Positions 36,298 through 45,391 of a stretch of 64,000 nt of DNA are shown piece by piece (the stretch's first letter is position 1; each line of letters opens with the position of its first letter). The notes under the pieces are model-generated. The model was given only the letters and a program-made list of their open reading frames with translations. It was not told where the DNA came from and did no database searches. The DNA is from Chitinispirillaceae bacterium (GTDB lineage Bacteria > Fibrobacterota > Chitinivibrionia > Chitinivibrionales > Chitinispirillaceae). The stretch is from NCBI GenBank assembly GCA_016929595.1, contig JAFGIN010000056.1, positions 1 through 64,000 of the forward strand, written 5' to 3'. The position numbers and the translations under genes are program-made.

Positions 36298-37572
36298 TTA
36301 AGCGTTCCTGATTTTCCGCACCCTTCTTATCGTTTTGAACAATGGCCATGTAATAATAAAAGCTGCAATCCCACTCAACGGTGCAAGTAGCAGCGTACCA
36401 AGGAACCATTGAATAAATCCGTGAAGAAACCCGCTTACCATTTTATTGGCCAGAAATTCAAACAATTTTCCAGGCAGTACTCTTTCCAGTGCCTCCGCAA
36501 TCTGTATCGCAGTCTCCATGGGTACAAGCACCTTGCCAAGACCCAGCCCTGCGGCAATCCAGAAAGGGATCAACGGTGCAGATGACACACTGACACCAAG
36601 CAACGCCAGCGGACGGTTCAACCTGCAAAGAAACGCAATCACAAGTAACATCAGAACCTGAAAACCATGAAAAGGCGACACTGCAATGGTCACCCCCACC
36701 CCAAACGACAGTGCAGCTTTAAACGGTGTGGCGTTTGAGGTCAGCTCATTTTTAATCAGATACGAGAGTTTTTTTCTTATCCGCAACCCAGGCACATTGA
36801 TTAGCTGCGATGGGAAAAAAACTCGTGAAATTACAGCCCGGCCATTTACAACACTGATCTGTATGAAATCCCGTATCGAACGAAATAAAGGCAGCCGTTT
36901 CTTCTTGAGTTGACATAACATATGCACCGGTATACTTTTTACAGGAGTATTGCTCCATGCTGCACAAATAAGTACTTCGATCTCATACTGGTAGCGCTCA
37001 CTATAGCAACCGAGGTTCTCAATTGCAGCGAGTGGATAGCTCCTGAATCCCGATTGTGTATCCTGGATCGGAGAACCTGTGTATAATTTGTACCAGAAAG
37101 CCCAGAATCGACGACCTATCTGTAAACTCGAAGGCTGAGTCGCACGATCGGCAAGGGGTATAACACGTGCACCAACCCAGAGTGTCTGCGGCTCATCATT
37201 TATCTTTTGTAAAAATAACGGCAGATCCTCTGCAAGATGCTGTCCGTCAGCATCAACGGTAATCGCATGAGTAAAATGATGCTTAAGTGCATACGCAAAT
37301 CCACTCCTGAGCGCCGCACCTTTGCCACGATTGTGTTCATGACGAAGCACAATTATGGAACTGATTCCACTGCAAACAGCAAATGTACTGTCTGTCGAAC
37401 CATCATCAACGACAACGACATCTCTACAATACCGAAGAACACCAGCGATTACCCCCGCTACAGTAGATCCATCATTGTAGACAGGGATAACCACTATCAC
37501 CCGATTGCCAAGCTTACTTTCAATAGCAGTATCATCGCACACCAGAGCGTTTTTACTACTCACATCACTCAT
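36298..37572 (-). CDS. GT2 glycosyltransferase fused to DUF2062 membrane domain
   Basis: This 424-aa protein has an N-terminal GT-A domain of the polyprenyl-phosphate glycosyltransferase type (VIVVIPVYNDGSTVAGVI, VVVVDDGSTDSTF, HNRGKGAALRSGF, VDADGQH with the metal-binding DxD-like motif). From about residue 285 a hydrophobic DUF2062 domain follows (GVGVTIAVSPFHGFQVLMLL, SAPLIPFW, then a C-terminal helix pair). GT2 enzymes of this class move sugars to lipid carriers or lipids at the inner membrane face. Its ATG overlaps the stop of the upstream PaaK-like ligase gene (ATGA), so the two are translationally coupled and probably act on one pathway. The sugar and acceptor are unknown. Confidence 0.85.
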   Translation of the reverse strand: MSDVSSKNALVCDDTAIESKLGNRVIVVIPVYNDGSTVAGVIAGVLRYCRDVVVVDDGSTDSTFAVCSGISSIIVLRHEHNRGKGAALRSGFAYALKHHFTHAITVDADGQHLAEDLPLFLQKINDEPQTLWVGARVIPLADRATQPSSLQIGRRFWAFWYKLYTGSPIQDTQSGFRSYPLAAIENLGCYSERYQYEIEVLICAAWSNTPVKSIPVHMLCQLKKKRLPLFRSIRDFIQISVVNGRAVISRVFFPSQLINVPGLRIRKKLSYLIKNELTSNATPFKAALSFGVGVTIAVSPFHGFQVLMLLVIAFLCRLNRPLALLGVSVSSAPLIPFWIAAGLGLGKVLVPMETAIQIAEALERVLPGKLFEFLANKMVSGFLHGFIQWFLGTLLLAPLSGIAAFIITWPLFKTIRRVRKIRNA

Positions 37573-38867
37573 GCTGCTGTTACCAGATTTTTTCTCCAGT
37601 CTACAATCCGGGTTTTCTTGCGTGAAATTCCCCTGAATGACTGAATCGTATTAACATTAGAAACAAGAACAGGGAAATTTATCCGCGTAGCAACACGAAG
37701 CTGATTGGCAATCTGCTCGACCGATGATGGGGGAGCGGCAACATGAATCGATACCCGATCGGAACGCGCATCTTCATTTTCAAGAACAATAATGTAATCA
37801 TTGATGGTATCGATGGCATCCAGAACATTTGTCAATGTCAGGGGAAATATCGTTGTACCCTTGATTTTAATAATCTGTGACTTTCGTCCCAGTATCGGAC
37901 CAATCCTTACAGAGTTTCTCCCGCAACTGCACGTTTCCGAAATTCTGAAAGTGATGTCACCTGTTTTAAATCGTACCAGCGGTATACCTTCAACCCCCAG
38001 CGGAGTCGCTACAAGTTCGCCCGGAGTTCCATCAGGGACAACGACTCCTTTGTCGTCCACAATTTCGGTGTATACCAGTTCCGGATGCGAATGGCCGCCT
38101 TGATGAGCCTGACACTCGCAGTACGAAGCCGAAAGTTCGGTTGACGTATAACTTGAGTAGACATCAGCCCCCCACAATTGCTCCAGAGTAGAAGCCAGAG
38201 CGTTTGGTTCCATAGAAGCGGTTTTGAGACTTTCACCAACACACACCAGTTTTTTAACGCTGCATGCACTGGTGTCAAACTTTAACTCATTAAGTTCTTT
38301 GCCAAGTTTTTTAAGAAACGTTGGTACCCCGACAAGCACCTGCGGTTTAAAGAAATCAAGATAATACTTCTGCATCTCCAGTGGAAGCACCCCCACACGC
38401 ATCGTGTTGGCGCCCAGAAGTGATAGCCCGCGGTAATAAGCTATACCTGCAATAAAAAGACGATCCAGACTTACCAGTATGTGCACAGGATCACCCTGTT
38501 TTACACCGATACTATGAAACGAGAGTGCTTCGTTATAAGCAAGCCTTTCAAGATCGTTTGATGTCAATGTCAATGGCACGGGCACTCCGGTTGAACCGCT
38601 TGTCACTACCGTTTCAACTATTTTTTCGGCGGATACAGCTTGAAAATGCTGATAGTGCCTGGCAATATGTTCTTTATTTGTAAAAGGAATCCGTTGAAAA
38701 TCTTCTATTGTTGTTATATCACCAGGTTCAATAGCAGCGTACGCCTCCTGGTAAAACGGCGATACTTCTTTGACGTGTGACACATGATTACGTAAAGCTC
38801 TCAGCGTTTTGGCTGCGATCTCATCCGAAGGCAGAAACTCCCATGAAAATTCAGGTTTAAAAGCCAA
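37569..38867 (-). CDS. PaaK/CapK-like AMP-forming acyl- or aryl-CoA ligase
   Basis: This 432-aa member of the ANL superfamily resembles phenylacetate-CoA ligase and CapK. It shows the ATP-binding loop VVTSGSTGVPVPLTL, the VGVPTFLKKL region, the SSYTSTELSASYCEC segment, RFKTGDITFRISETCSCGR and the late hinge GRKSQIIKIKGTTIFP. Such enzymes activate a carboxylic acid as an acyl-adenylate and pass it to CoA or a carrier. The TTG start at 38867 is chosen because GGAGG sits about nine bases upstream. Translation is coupled to the following glycosyltransferase-DUF2062 gene. It lies 115 bp downstream of radC in a run of same-strand genes that begins with the fused E1. The acid substrate is not readable. 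Confidence 0.85.
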   Translation of the reverse strand: MAFKPEFSWEFLPSDEIAAKTLRALRNHVSHVKEVSPFYQEAYAAIEPGDITTIEDFQRIPFTNKEHIARHYQHFQAVSAEKIVETVVTSGSTGVPVPLTLTSNDLERLAYNEALSFHSIGVKQGDPVHILVSLDRLFIAGIAYYRGLSLLGANTMRVGVLPLEMQKYYLDFFKPQVLVGVPTFLKKLGKELNELKFDTSACSVKKLVCVGESLKTASMEPNALASTLEQLWGADVYSSYTSTELSASYCECQAHQGGHSHPELVYTEIVDDKGVVVPDGTPGELVATPLGVEGIPLVRFKTGDITFRISETCSCGRNSVRIGPILGRKSQIIKIKGTTIFPLTLTNVLDAIDTINDYIIVLENEDARSDRVSIHVAAPPSSVEQIANQLRVATRINFPVLVSNVNTIQSFRGISRKKTRIVDWRKNLVTAA

Positions 38868-38982
38868 TGATCACCCCTCCTGCAGGAAAATGGAAGTTGA
38901 TATTTATTCGCCACTTTTCTATGGTTACAGGAATAAATATAGATGAATGGGCATGCCATGTGCTATACCCGTCATATAACAT

Positions 38983-39744
38983 TCAACGCGGCCAGCGCGA
39001 TTGTTCCCGCAGACTGACTACTTTGTGGCTACAGATAATTATATGGTCGAGCAACGGTATTTCAAGCAGTTTTCCAACGGTAAAAAGTCGTTCGGTGATT
39101 AGCCAGTCAGCATCAGAAGCGCTGACACTCCCACCAGGATGATTATGAGCAAGAATCATCGATGTTGCACTATTTCGAAGTGCCTTTTCAATCACGATTC
39201 TCGGGTAGACAGCACACTGGTTAACCGTGCCCTCAGCAATTATTTCGGTACGAATAATGTGGTTAGCGTTATCCAGAAAAAGAACCGCAACATATTCATC
39301 CCGACGCTGCCCGAAATAAAACCGCAGATACTCTTCAACATCCCGCCGATGTGAAACGACACTCTGTTTTTGATATTTTTCATTGAGACAGTACGCAATC
39401 AGGTCACGAATCAGCAAAAACATTGCCGCAGACCGCTCACCAATACCTTCAACTCCCGCCAACTCATCAATTGGAGTATTTATAACCCCACCTATGGTTT
39501 TGTAGCGGTCGAGCAGTTTGCGGGCGATTGGTTTTGTATCTTTACGAGGGAGTACAAAGGTAAGAAGCAGCTCAAGAATCTCGTGATCATGCAGAGCAGA
39601 GATTCCATTCTGCTGGTATCGTTGAAGTAACCGTTTGCGGTGGCCTTCTACAGAATTTTTTTCTGATGTATCAGTTTTTCGATTAACATCCTGATCGGTT
39701 GTTACCACTGCTTCAGTTGTAAAATTCTGTTCCTGCGCACACAT
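38983..39744 (-). CDS. radC: RadC family JAB-domain protein
   Basis: This 253-aa protein has the RadC layout: an N-terminal UPF0758 region with a helix-hairpin-helix-like segment (GVEGIGERSAAMFLL) and a C-terminal JAB/MPN metalloprotease-like domain with the JAMM motif HNHPGGSVSASDAD preceded by the Glu of IIAEGTVN. It ends in the standard DHIIICSHKVVSLRE. The biochemical role of RadC is unsettled; the old DNA-repair assignment is not well supported. It lies 22 bp downstream of the lipoyl-KASIII gene and is probably cotranscribed. Its length is slightly above average because of a charged N-terminal extension of about 35 residues. Confidence 0.93.
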   Translation of the reverse strand: MCAQEQNFTTEAVVTTDQDVNRKTDTSEKNSVEGHRKRLLQRYQQNGISALHDHEILELLLTFVLPRKDTKPIARKLLDRYKTIGGVINTPIDELAGVEGIGERSAAMFLLIRDLIAYCLNEKYQKQSVVSHRRDVEEYLRFYFGQRRDEYVAVLFLDNANHIIRTEIIAEGTVNQCAVYPRIVIEKALRNSATSMILAHNHPGGSVSASDADWLITERLFTVGKLLEIPLLDHIIICSHKVVSLREQSRWPR

Positions 39745-39766
39745 CGTTTTTTAACTCAAAAGAGAT

Positions 39767-41098
39767 TTACCACTCGATTGACATGCCTGCAGCGGTGACT
39801 CCCGCGCCGACAGTACAGAATATAAGTTTGTCTTTTTTCTGTATTCCCCGTTCGATTTCAGAAAGCGCCACAGGTATACTTGCGCTGGATGTATTTCCCA
39901 AACGGTCTATGTTAATGTAAAAGCGATCGAATGATACACTCGTCTTGGCAGCAGCAGCTTTAAGAATGCGGCTGTTTGCCTGATGCGGTACAACCCACCT
40001 GACTTCATCAGCATCCCATTTACTTTTAGCAATAAGATCATTAATGATAAATGAAAAGCGTTCAGTTGCAAACCGAAAGAGTGCCTTTCCATCTATCCGG
40101 AGCCAGGGGTCACAATTGACACAATTTGCCGGAATTTCATTCCCGAATGTTTCCCGTCGGGCCATTTTAATTCCAGCGGGATCTGCAAGCATTATTTCGC
40201 TGCGTATCAGATGCCCTTTCTTGACACTCGAAACAACAGTAGCCCCCGCACCATCACCAAAAAGAAAGTACGTGCTTCTATCTTTTTTATCCAGTAAACG
40301 TGACTGTATCTCTGCTGCAACAACCAGTATATTCGACCCCATCCCCGATAATATCAACCCTTTTGCAACTGACAGGGCATAGAGCCATCCCGAACAGGCA
40401 GCATTGAGATCAAATGCCAGGGCACCCCTGATTCCAAGTTTATCCTGGAGAATACACGCTGTCGAAGGCATCATATAGTCTGGCGTTGTTGTAGACAGAA
40501 TAATTCCATCGATCTCTTCGGGCTTGAGTCCCGAACGCTCGATGGCAAGTTTTGAAGCTTTCAGCGCCATGTCCGAAGGCATCTCATCGGGTTTTGCCCA
40601 ACGACGTTCGCGAATTCCGGTTACACCAAAAATATAATCATCGTTTATATCTGTATGATCAGCAAGTAGTGTACTGTTAGGAATAACCGTCTCGGGAATA
40701 TACGTTCCGATACCCAGCAGATAAACATCCTTTACCGCTGGTGTACCGCTTGCAGCGGATGCCGGTGGCGTAGAAGCCATTGATGGAAAAGATTCAATCA
40801 CTGGTGCTGCACCAGCAGCGGGTATCTGTGATTTTATCGATTTATCATCTGTTTCAATCTCGATAACTGCTTTTTCGAATGGAACGGAAACACTCTCTTC
40901 AACAAGAAGCCGTACCACTTTACCAGCACAGGGAGCATTGAATTCGAATGTTGATTTTGCACTCTCAACTTCAGCAATCACCTGATCCCTGGAAAAAACA
41001 TCACCGGCCTTAACATGCCATCTGGTAACCATCGCCTCAGTCTCGGCTGCAGCCTGGGCAGGCAAATACAAGGAAATTTTAAAAGTATCGTTACTCAC
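39767..41098 (-). CDS. Lipoyl domain fused to ketoacyl-ACP synthase III
   Basis: This 443-aa protein is an unusual fusion. Residues 1-82 form an E2-type lipoyl domain (WHVKAGDVFSRDQVIAEVES, with Lys48 in ESAKSTFE as the lipoylation site). An Ala/Pro/Ser-rich linker spans about 88-122. Residues 124-443 form a complete KASIII (FabH-like) domain: GIGTYIPETVIPN, the VTGIRERRWA segment, nucleophile Cys235 in LNAACSGWLYAL, His372 in VPHQANSRILKA and Asn402 in RLGNTSSASIPVAL. The GTG start overlaps the stop of the fused E1 gene (GTGA). Inference: the lipoyl arm is acylated by that E1 and hands the acyl group to Cys235, replacing the usual E2 acyltransferase. The product could be a branched or odd starter ketoacyl chain, or the domain could be an acyltransferase. 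No E3 is nearby. Confidence 0.85.
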   Translation of the reverse strand: MSNDTFKISLYLPAQAAAETEAMVTRWHVKAGDVFSRDQVIAEVESAKSTFEFNAPCAGKVVRLLVEESVSVPFEKAVIEIETDDKSIKSQIPAAGAAPVIESFPSMASTPPASAASGTPAVKDVYLLGIGTYIPETVIPNSTLLADHTDINDDYIFGVTGIRERRWAKPDEMPSDMALKASKLAIERSGLKPEEIDGIILSTTTPDYMMPSTACILQDKLGIRGALAFDLNAACSGWLYALSVAKGLILSGMGSNILVVAAEIQSRLLDKKDRSTYFLFGDGAGATVVSSVKKGHLIRSEIMLADPAGIKMARRETFGNEIPANCVNCDPWLRIDGKALFRFATERFSFIINDLIAKSKWDADEVRWVVPHQANSRILKAAAAKTSVSFDRFYINIDRLGNTSSASIPVALSEIERGIQKKDKLIFCTVGAGVTAAGMSIEW

Positions 41099-43056
41099 AT
41101 TGAACTCCCTAATAATGAACGAATAGTCTGATTAATAACAGCTGAATCTGGAATATGTTCCTGTTCCAGTTCTCTGGCAAAAGGAACCGGCATATCCGGA
41201 GCACCGAGAAGAACTGGAGCATCTTTAAGATTTTTAAAGCACTCCTTAACTGTAAGAGCTATTATCCGATCTCCCAATCCACTCATCGCACTACTCTCCT
41301 GAACCACCAGGAGCCTTCCGGTTTTTTTGCACGACTCAAGAATCGGTCCGATCTCAAGTGGTGATAATATAAATGGATTCCACACCTCTGCGGAATAGTT
41401 CTGTGAAGAAACTACAGATAAAACGGTTTCCGCCATCGCCCCGAAAGCTACAATTGTGAGATCAGTTCCATCACAATACTTCCGTGGACGAAAAATTGCG
41501 TCAATATTTCCATCGAAATGAACATCAGAAGGTTTTCCCCAATAGAGCTTTTTGTGTTCGAACACAAGACAGGGATTGGGATCATAAAAGCCAGCAATGA
41601 TGGCCTCAAAATGCTCCTGAGGTGTTGACGGATAAAAAACTTTCAACCCTGGAAATCTCCCCCAGAACCCTTCAAATTCGCCTGAATGAAACGGGCCGAG
41701 GGTTATCCCCCCCCCACTCGGAAGCCTGAAAAGCAGTGATGCGCTCTGATCAGTCCGGTAGTACCAGGTGGCACAATTTAAACTGAGCTGAGTAACTGCA
41801 TCAGTACTGAAATCGGCAAATTGAAACTCCATAATCGGTTTTCGACCAATCTGAGATGCACCAAGACAGAACCCAACTGTCGCTGATTCACAGATTGGCA
41901 TATCAATCACCTGCTCCGATCCAAACTTATTAATCAGACCTTTACAGGTTTTAAATACTGATCCATAGACACCGATATCCTGTCCACAGATAAAAGAGTC
42001 CGGATTGTGCTCTAAAATGTAATCTAAAGCTGCAGCAACAGCGCTTTGATTTCTCAACCCTTTGGCAGAAAATGGAGCGATTTTGATAGTACTTTCACGA
42101 GGTGCATAAGGAGTTGAAGGCAGTGAAGTTACAGATGGTCTGCTGAATGAAAGCGCTTCGGTAACAACCTGATCGACCAACACGTCGATCTCTTCATGCA
42201 ATGATTCGATATCTTCTGAACTCACACCCCTTGCGATCAATGTTTCCTTAAGGCGTACAAACGGCTCCCGTAAAAGCCATTTTTCATACTCCTCTTTTGG
42301 TACATATTCGGCATTATCATAGACAGCATGTCCCTCAAGACGAAGGGTCATGCACTCGATAATGCGAGGAAGCGAATCTTCAGCCATCCCCTGCAACGCA
42401 TCATAAACCGCACTATATACCTCCCAGACATCGGTACCGTCAATGGTTTTACCCTCGATACCATATCCGACTGCCCGGTCAGAAAGTTTTTCACAATTGT
42501 ATTGTAAAGCTGTTGGCGTTGAATAGGCATAATGGTTATTTTCAATTATAAAAAGTACCGGTACTCTGTGAACAGATGCCAGATTGAGCGATTCATGTAT
42601 ATCGCCAGTACTGCTCCCTCCGTCACCAATCGTCGTCAACCCGAAAACCTTCTCTCCCCTGCTTCGGGCAGCCCACACTCCACCAACAGTAAGTGCGACC
42701 ATACTTCCCAGATGACTTATCATCGGAAAACGGCGTTTTAAAATGTCTCCATGATGAACATTCCCCTCCCGGCCATGTGTCGGGCTGTTTGAATTAGCCA
42801 TGTACTGACACATCAATTTGAGAGGATCCGCCCCGGAGACCAGATGTCCCGCAAAATCACGATGCATAAGAGAAAGAACATCGAACCCGCTTCTGAACGG
42901 AAGAGTCATGCCAACTGACGTCGCTTCATTACCCGAACAGATTATAACGGTACCCTTAACGTGCCCTTTTTTAAATAACTCCTTGATTTTAGTCTCCATA
43001 CTGCGTGCTAAGCATATGTAATAATATGCTACCTGATAGAGACTGTCCTGATCCAT
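41095..43056 (-). CDS. Fused alpha/beta E1 of a 2-oxoacid dehydrogenase
   Basis: This 653-aa protein joins E1-alpha (about 1-310) and E1-beta (about 335-653) by a Ser/Pro-rich linker. The alpha part has the thiamine diphosphate motif from GDGG (144-147) to ENNHYAYS (NN at 173-174). The beta part has CGQDIGVYGSVFKTCKGL, the catalytic-site Glu region DMPICESATVGFCLG, EFQFADFS and the late VPFARELEQEHIPD. Such E1 enzymes decarboxylate a 2-oxoacid (pyruvate, branched-chain or acetoin-type) and reductively acylate a lipoyl group. Single-chain alpha/beta E1 proteins are known from the Bacteroidota. The only lipoyl protein nearby is the overlapping lipoyl-KASIII fusion, which is the likely acceptor. 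The substrate is not readable from sequence alone. Confidence 0.9.
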   Translation of the reverse strand: MDQDSLYQVAYYYICLARSMETKIKELFKKGHVKGTVIICSGNEATSVGMTLPFRSGFDVLSLMHRDFAGHLVSGADPLKLMCQYMANSNSPTHGREGNVHHGDILKRRFPMISHLGSMVALTVGGVWAARSRGEKVFGLTTIGDGGSSTGDIHESLNLASVHRVPVLFIIENNHYAYSTPTALQYNCEKLSDRAVGYGIEGKTIDGTDVWEVYSAVYDALQGMAEDSLPRIIECMTLRLEGHAVYDNAEYVPKEEYEKWLLREPFVRLKETLIARGVSSEDIESLHEEIDVLVDQVVTEALSFSRPSVTSLPSTPYAPRESTIKIAPFSAKGLRNQSAVAAALDYILEHNPDSFICGQDIGVYGSVFKTCKGLINKFGSEQVIDMPICESATVGFCLGASQIGRKPIMEFQFADFSTDAVTQLSLNCATWYYRTDQSASLLFRLPSGGGITLGPFHSGEFEGFWGRFPGLKVFYPSTPQEHFEAIIAGFYDPNPCLVFEHKKLYWGKPSDVHFDGNIDAIFRPRKYCDGTDLTIVAFGAMAETVLSVVSSQNYSAEVWNPFILSPLEIGPILESCKKTGRLLVVQESSAMSGLGDRIIALTVKECFKNLKDAPVLLGAPDMPVPFARELEQEHIPDSAVINQTIRSLLGSSM

Positions 43057-43320
43057 TTTTTCAGGATATCTGACTAGAGTCTGGGCTATTTGACCTGAAT
43101 TTAACCGATTTGAGGTAAGTAAACTAATAATGCTCCTCCGCTATTTAAAAAGTATAAAATAAGTATTTTAATTCTAAATAACCATGGATAAATCTAATTT
43201 ACGAAGAGTGACATTAAAAAATTGGTCCTGAAAGCATTTTTAGAGTGATTTATTAATAGTTGAAACTGAAAAAAAGTATATTTTCAGAAAATTTTCACGG
43301 TTGAAAGAGGAATTGTATAT

Positions 43321-45258
43321 ATGGGAAAAAATCTGGTTCAAAAAATCCTTGATGCACATATCATCAAAGGGGATGCAATCATCGGTCAGGAGATCGGTAT
43401 AAAAATCGATCAGACTCTGACGCAGGACGCCACCGGTACCATGGCGTATCTTCAGTTTGAATCGTTAGGCTTTAAAAAAGTACAAACTGAAGTTTCTGTT
43501 TCTTATGTTGATCATAATACGATTCAGGAGGGTTTTGAAAATGCAGATGACCATAAATACCTTGAAACAGTTGCAGCAAAATATGGGATAAAATTTTCAA
43601 AACCGGGCAATGGGATCTGTCATCAGGTGCACCTTGAACGTTTTGGTGCTCCAGGAAAAACCCTGCTTGGCAGCGACTCACATACTCCAACCGGCGGCGG
43701 CATAGGCATGATTGCAATTGGTGCTGGTGGTCTCGATGTAGCAGTCGCAATGGGAGGTGGCCCCTTTTATCTCACCTATCCGAAAGTTATAAAAGTTGAA
43801 CTGACCGGCAGGCTTCAACCATTCGTTTCAGCAAAAGATGTGATCCTTAAAGTTCTTGATATTTTGACAACTAAAGGAAATGTCGGAGCAGTAGTCGAAT
43901 ATAGCGGCCCCGGTATAGCAGGTCTCAGCGTTCCGGAACGATCCACTATCACCAATATGGGTGCAGAGCTAGGGGTTACAACATCAATTTTCCCGTCAGA
44001 TGAAATTACACGACAGTTTCTTGCTGCTCAGGATCGTGAATCAGTCTATGTACCTCTTGCAGCGGACAGTGATGCCACCTACGATAAAACAATTACGATA
44101 AATCTTGATGAACTCGACCCGATGATCGCATGCCCACACTCCCCTGGAAATGTCAAATCGGTGAAAGAGGTTGCAGGTATTGCGGTTGATCAGGTTCTTA
44201 TCGGCTCGTGTACGAACGCATCATTGCGGGACCTCACACTTGTTGCAGCACTTCTCAAAGGGAAAAAAGCCTCTCCTCAGGTTTCACTGGGAGTCGCCAG
44301 TGGTTCCCGCCAGGTAATGGAAATGGTTGGACGTGATGGATCACTGGCGGATATTATTGCATCTGGTGCCCGGATTCTCGAGAGTGCATGTGGTTTCTGC
44401 ATCGGAAACTCTCTTGCCCCACGCACCGATGGTGTTTCAGTACGCACATCAAACCGTAATTTTTATGGCCGAAGCGGCACTCCGAGTGCAAATGTTTATC
44501 TCACATCCCCGGAAACTGCCGTTGCAGCTGCACTTGCAGGAAAAATCGTTGATCCCAGGGAATTCTTTAAAGGTGCATTTCCTGAGCTATCAATACCTAA
44601 ACGGTTCACTATAGATGATACCATGATTCTGGAACCTTCAAAAACACCGGAATCAATAACTATTTTCCGTGGACCAAACATTGGCGATCCCCCCTCAAAT
44701 GAAGCCTGCCCCGATTCAATAAAAGGTGTCGTCACCATCAAAGTCGGTGATAAAATCACGACAGATCACATCATGCCGGCGGGCAGCAGACTGAAATACC
44801 GGTCCAATATTCCCAAATACGCCGAATTTGTTTTTGAACGTGAAGAACCGACCTTTGCATCACGTGCAGCGGAAAATCGTAAAAACGGTATTCACAATGT
44901 GATTGTCGCAGGTGAATCTTACGGTCAGGGCTCATCCCGTGAACATGCTGCAATCTGCCCGATGTTCCTCGGTGTCAAGATGGTCATTGCACGCACTATG
45001 GAACGCATACACAGAGCAAATCTGATTAATTTTGGTATCATCCCTGCCGATTTTGTCAATGCAGCTGATTATGACAAACTCCAGGCCGGAGCTGCAGTTC
45101 AAATCGCCAATGTTCGCAATGCTATTACCGGAAATGGTGAATTGACGCTGGTGTCTGGAAAAGTATCAATCCCACTGAAAGTATCACTCACAGAACGCGA
45201 AAAAGAGATGATCCTTGCAGGTGGGTTGATAAATGCAACAAAACTCGGAAAAGCGTAG
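43321..45258 (+). CDS. Aconitate hydratase (short bacterial type)
   Basis: This 645-aa aconitase converts citrate to isocitrate in the TCA cycle. It has the homoaconitase-like large domain with GSDSHTPTGGGIGM, the first cluster Cys in IGSCTNASL and the other two in ESACGFCIG, followed by the small swivel domain with TTDHIMPAG and the substrate loop GESYGQGSSREHA. The length matches the short class in which LeuC- and LeuD-like parts are joined, as often found outside the proteobacteria. The gene stands alone, divergent from the E1 gene. GAGGA lies 10 bases before the ATG. A minisatellite starts at the base after its stop codon. Confidence 0.95.
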   Translation: MGKNLVQKILDAHIIKGDAIIGQEIGIKIDQTLTQDATGTMAYLQFESLGFKKVQTEVSVSYVDHNTIQEGFENADDHKYLETVAAKYGIKFSKPGNGICHQVHLERFGAPGKTLLGSDSHTPTGGGIGMIAIGAGGLDVAVAMGGGPFYLTYPKVIKVELTGRLQPFVSAKDVILKVLDILTTKGNVGAVVEYSGPGIAGLSVPERSTITNMGAELGVTTSIFPSDEITRQFLAAQDRESVYVPLAADSDATYDKTITINLDELDPMIACPHSPGNVKSVKEVAGIAVDQVLIGSCTNASLRDLTLVAALLKGKKASPQVSLGVASGSRQVMEMVGRDGSLADIIASGARILESACGFCIGNSLAPRTDGVSVRTSNRNFYGRSGTPSANVYLTSPETAVAAALAGKIVDPREFFKGAFPELSIPKRFTIDDTMILEPSKTPESITIFRGPNIGDPPSNEACPDSIKGVVTIKVGDKITTDHIMPAGSRLKYRSNIPKYAEFVFEREEPTFASRAAENRKNGIHNVIVAGESYGQGSSREHAAICPMFLGVKMVIARTMERIHRANLINFGIIPADFVNAADYDKLQAGAAVQIANVRNAITGNGELTLVSGKVSIPLKVSLTEREKEMILAGGLINATKLGKA

Positions 45259-45383
45259 ATTAATGGTGAATGATTAATGGTGAATGATTAATGGTGAATG
45301 ATTAATGGTGAAGGGTGAATGGTGAATGATCAATGGTGAAGGGTGAAGGGTGAAGGGTTAGTCACTCAGTCACTCAGTCACTA
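45259..45383. repeat. Minisatellite: attaatggtgaatg units, heptamers, then gtcactca units
   Basis: Three exact 14-base units (attaatggtgaatg) begin immediately after the aconitase stop. They degrade into seven-base units (agggtga, atggtga) and end with nearly three copies of the eight-base unit gtcactca at 45361-45383. It joins the aconitase gene to a broken reductase gene. Confidence 0.92.
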
Positions 45384-45391
45384 TCGAGCAT

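Noticed and set aside
45259-45383. Tandem repeats as a CRISPR array
   Set aside because: Units are 7-14 bases with no spacers of constant length and no cas genes are present.
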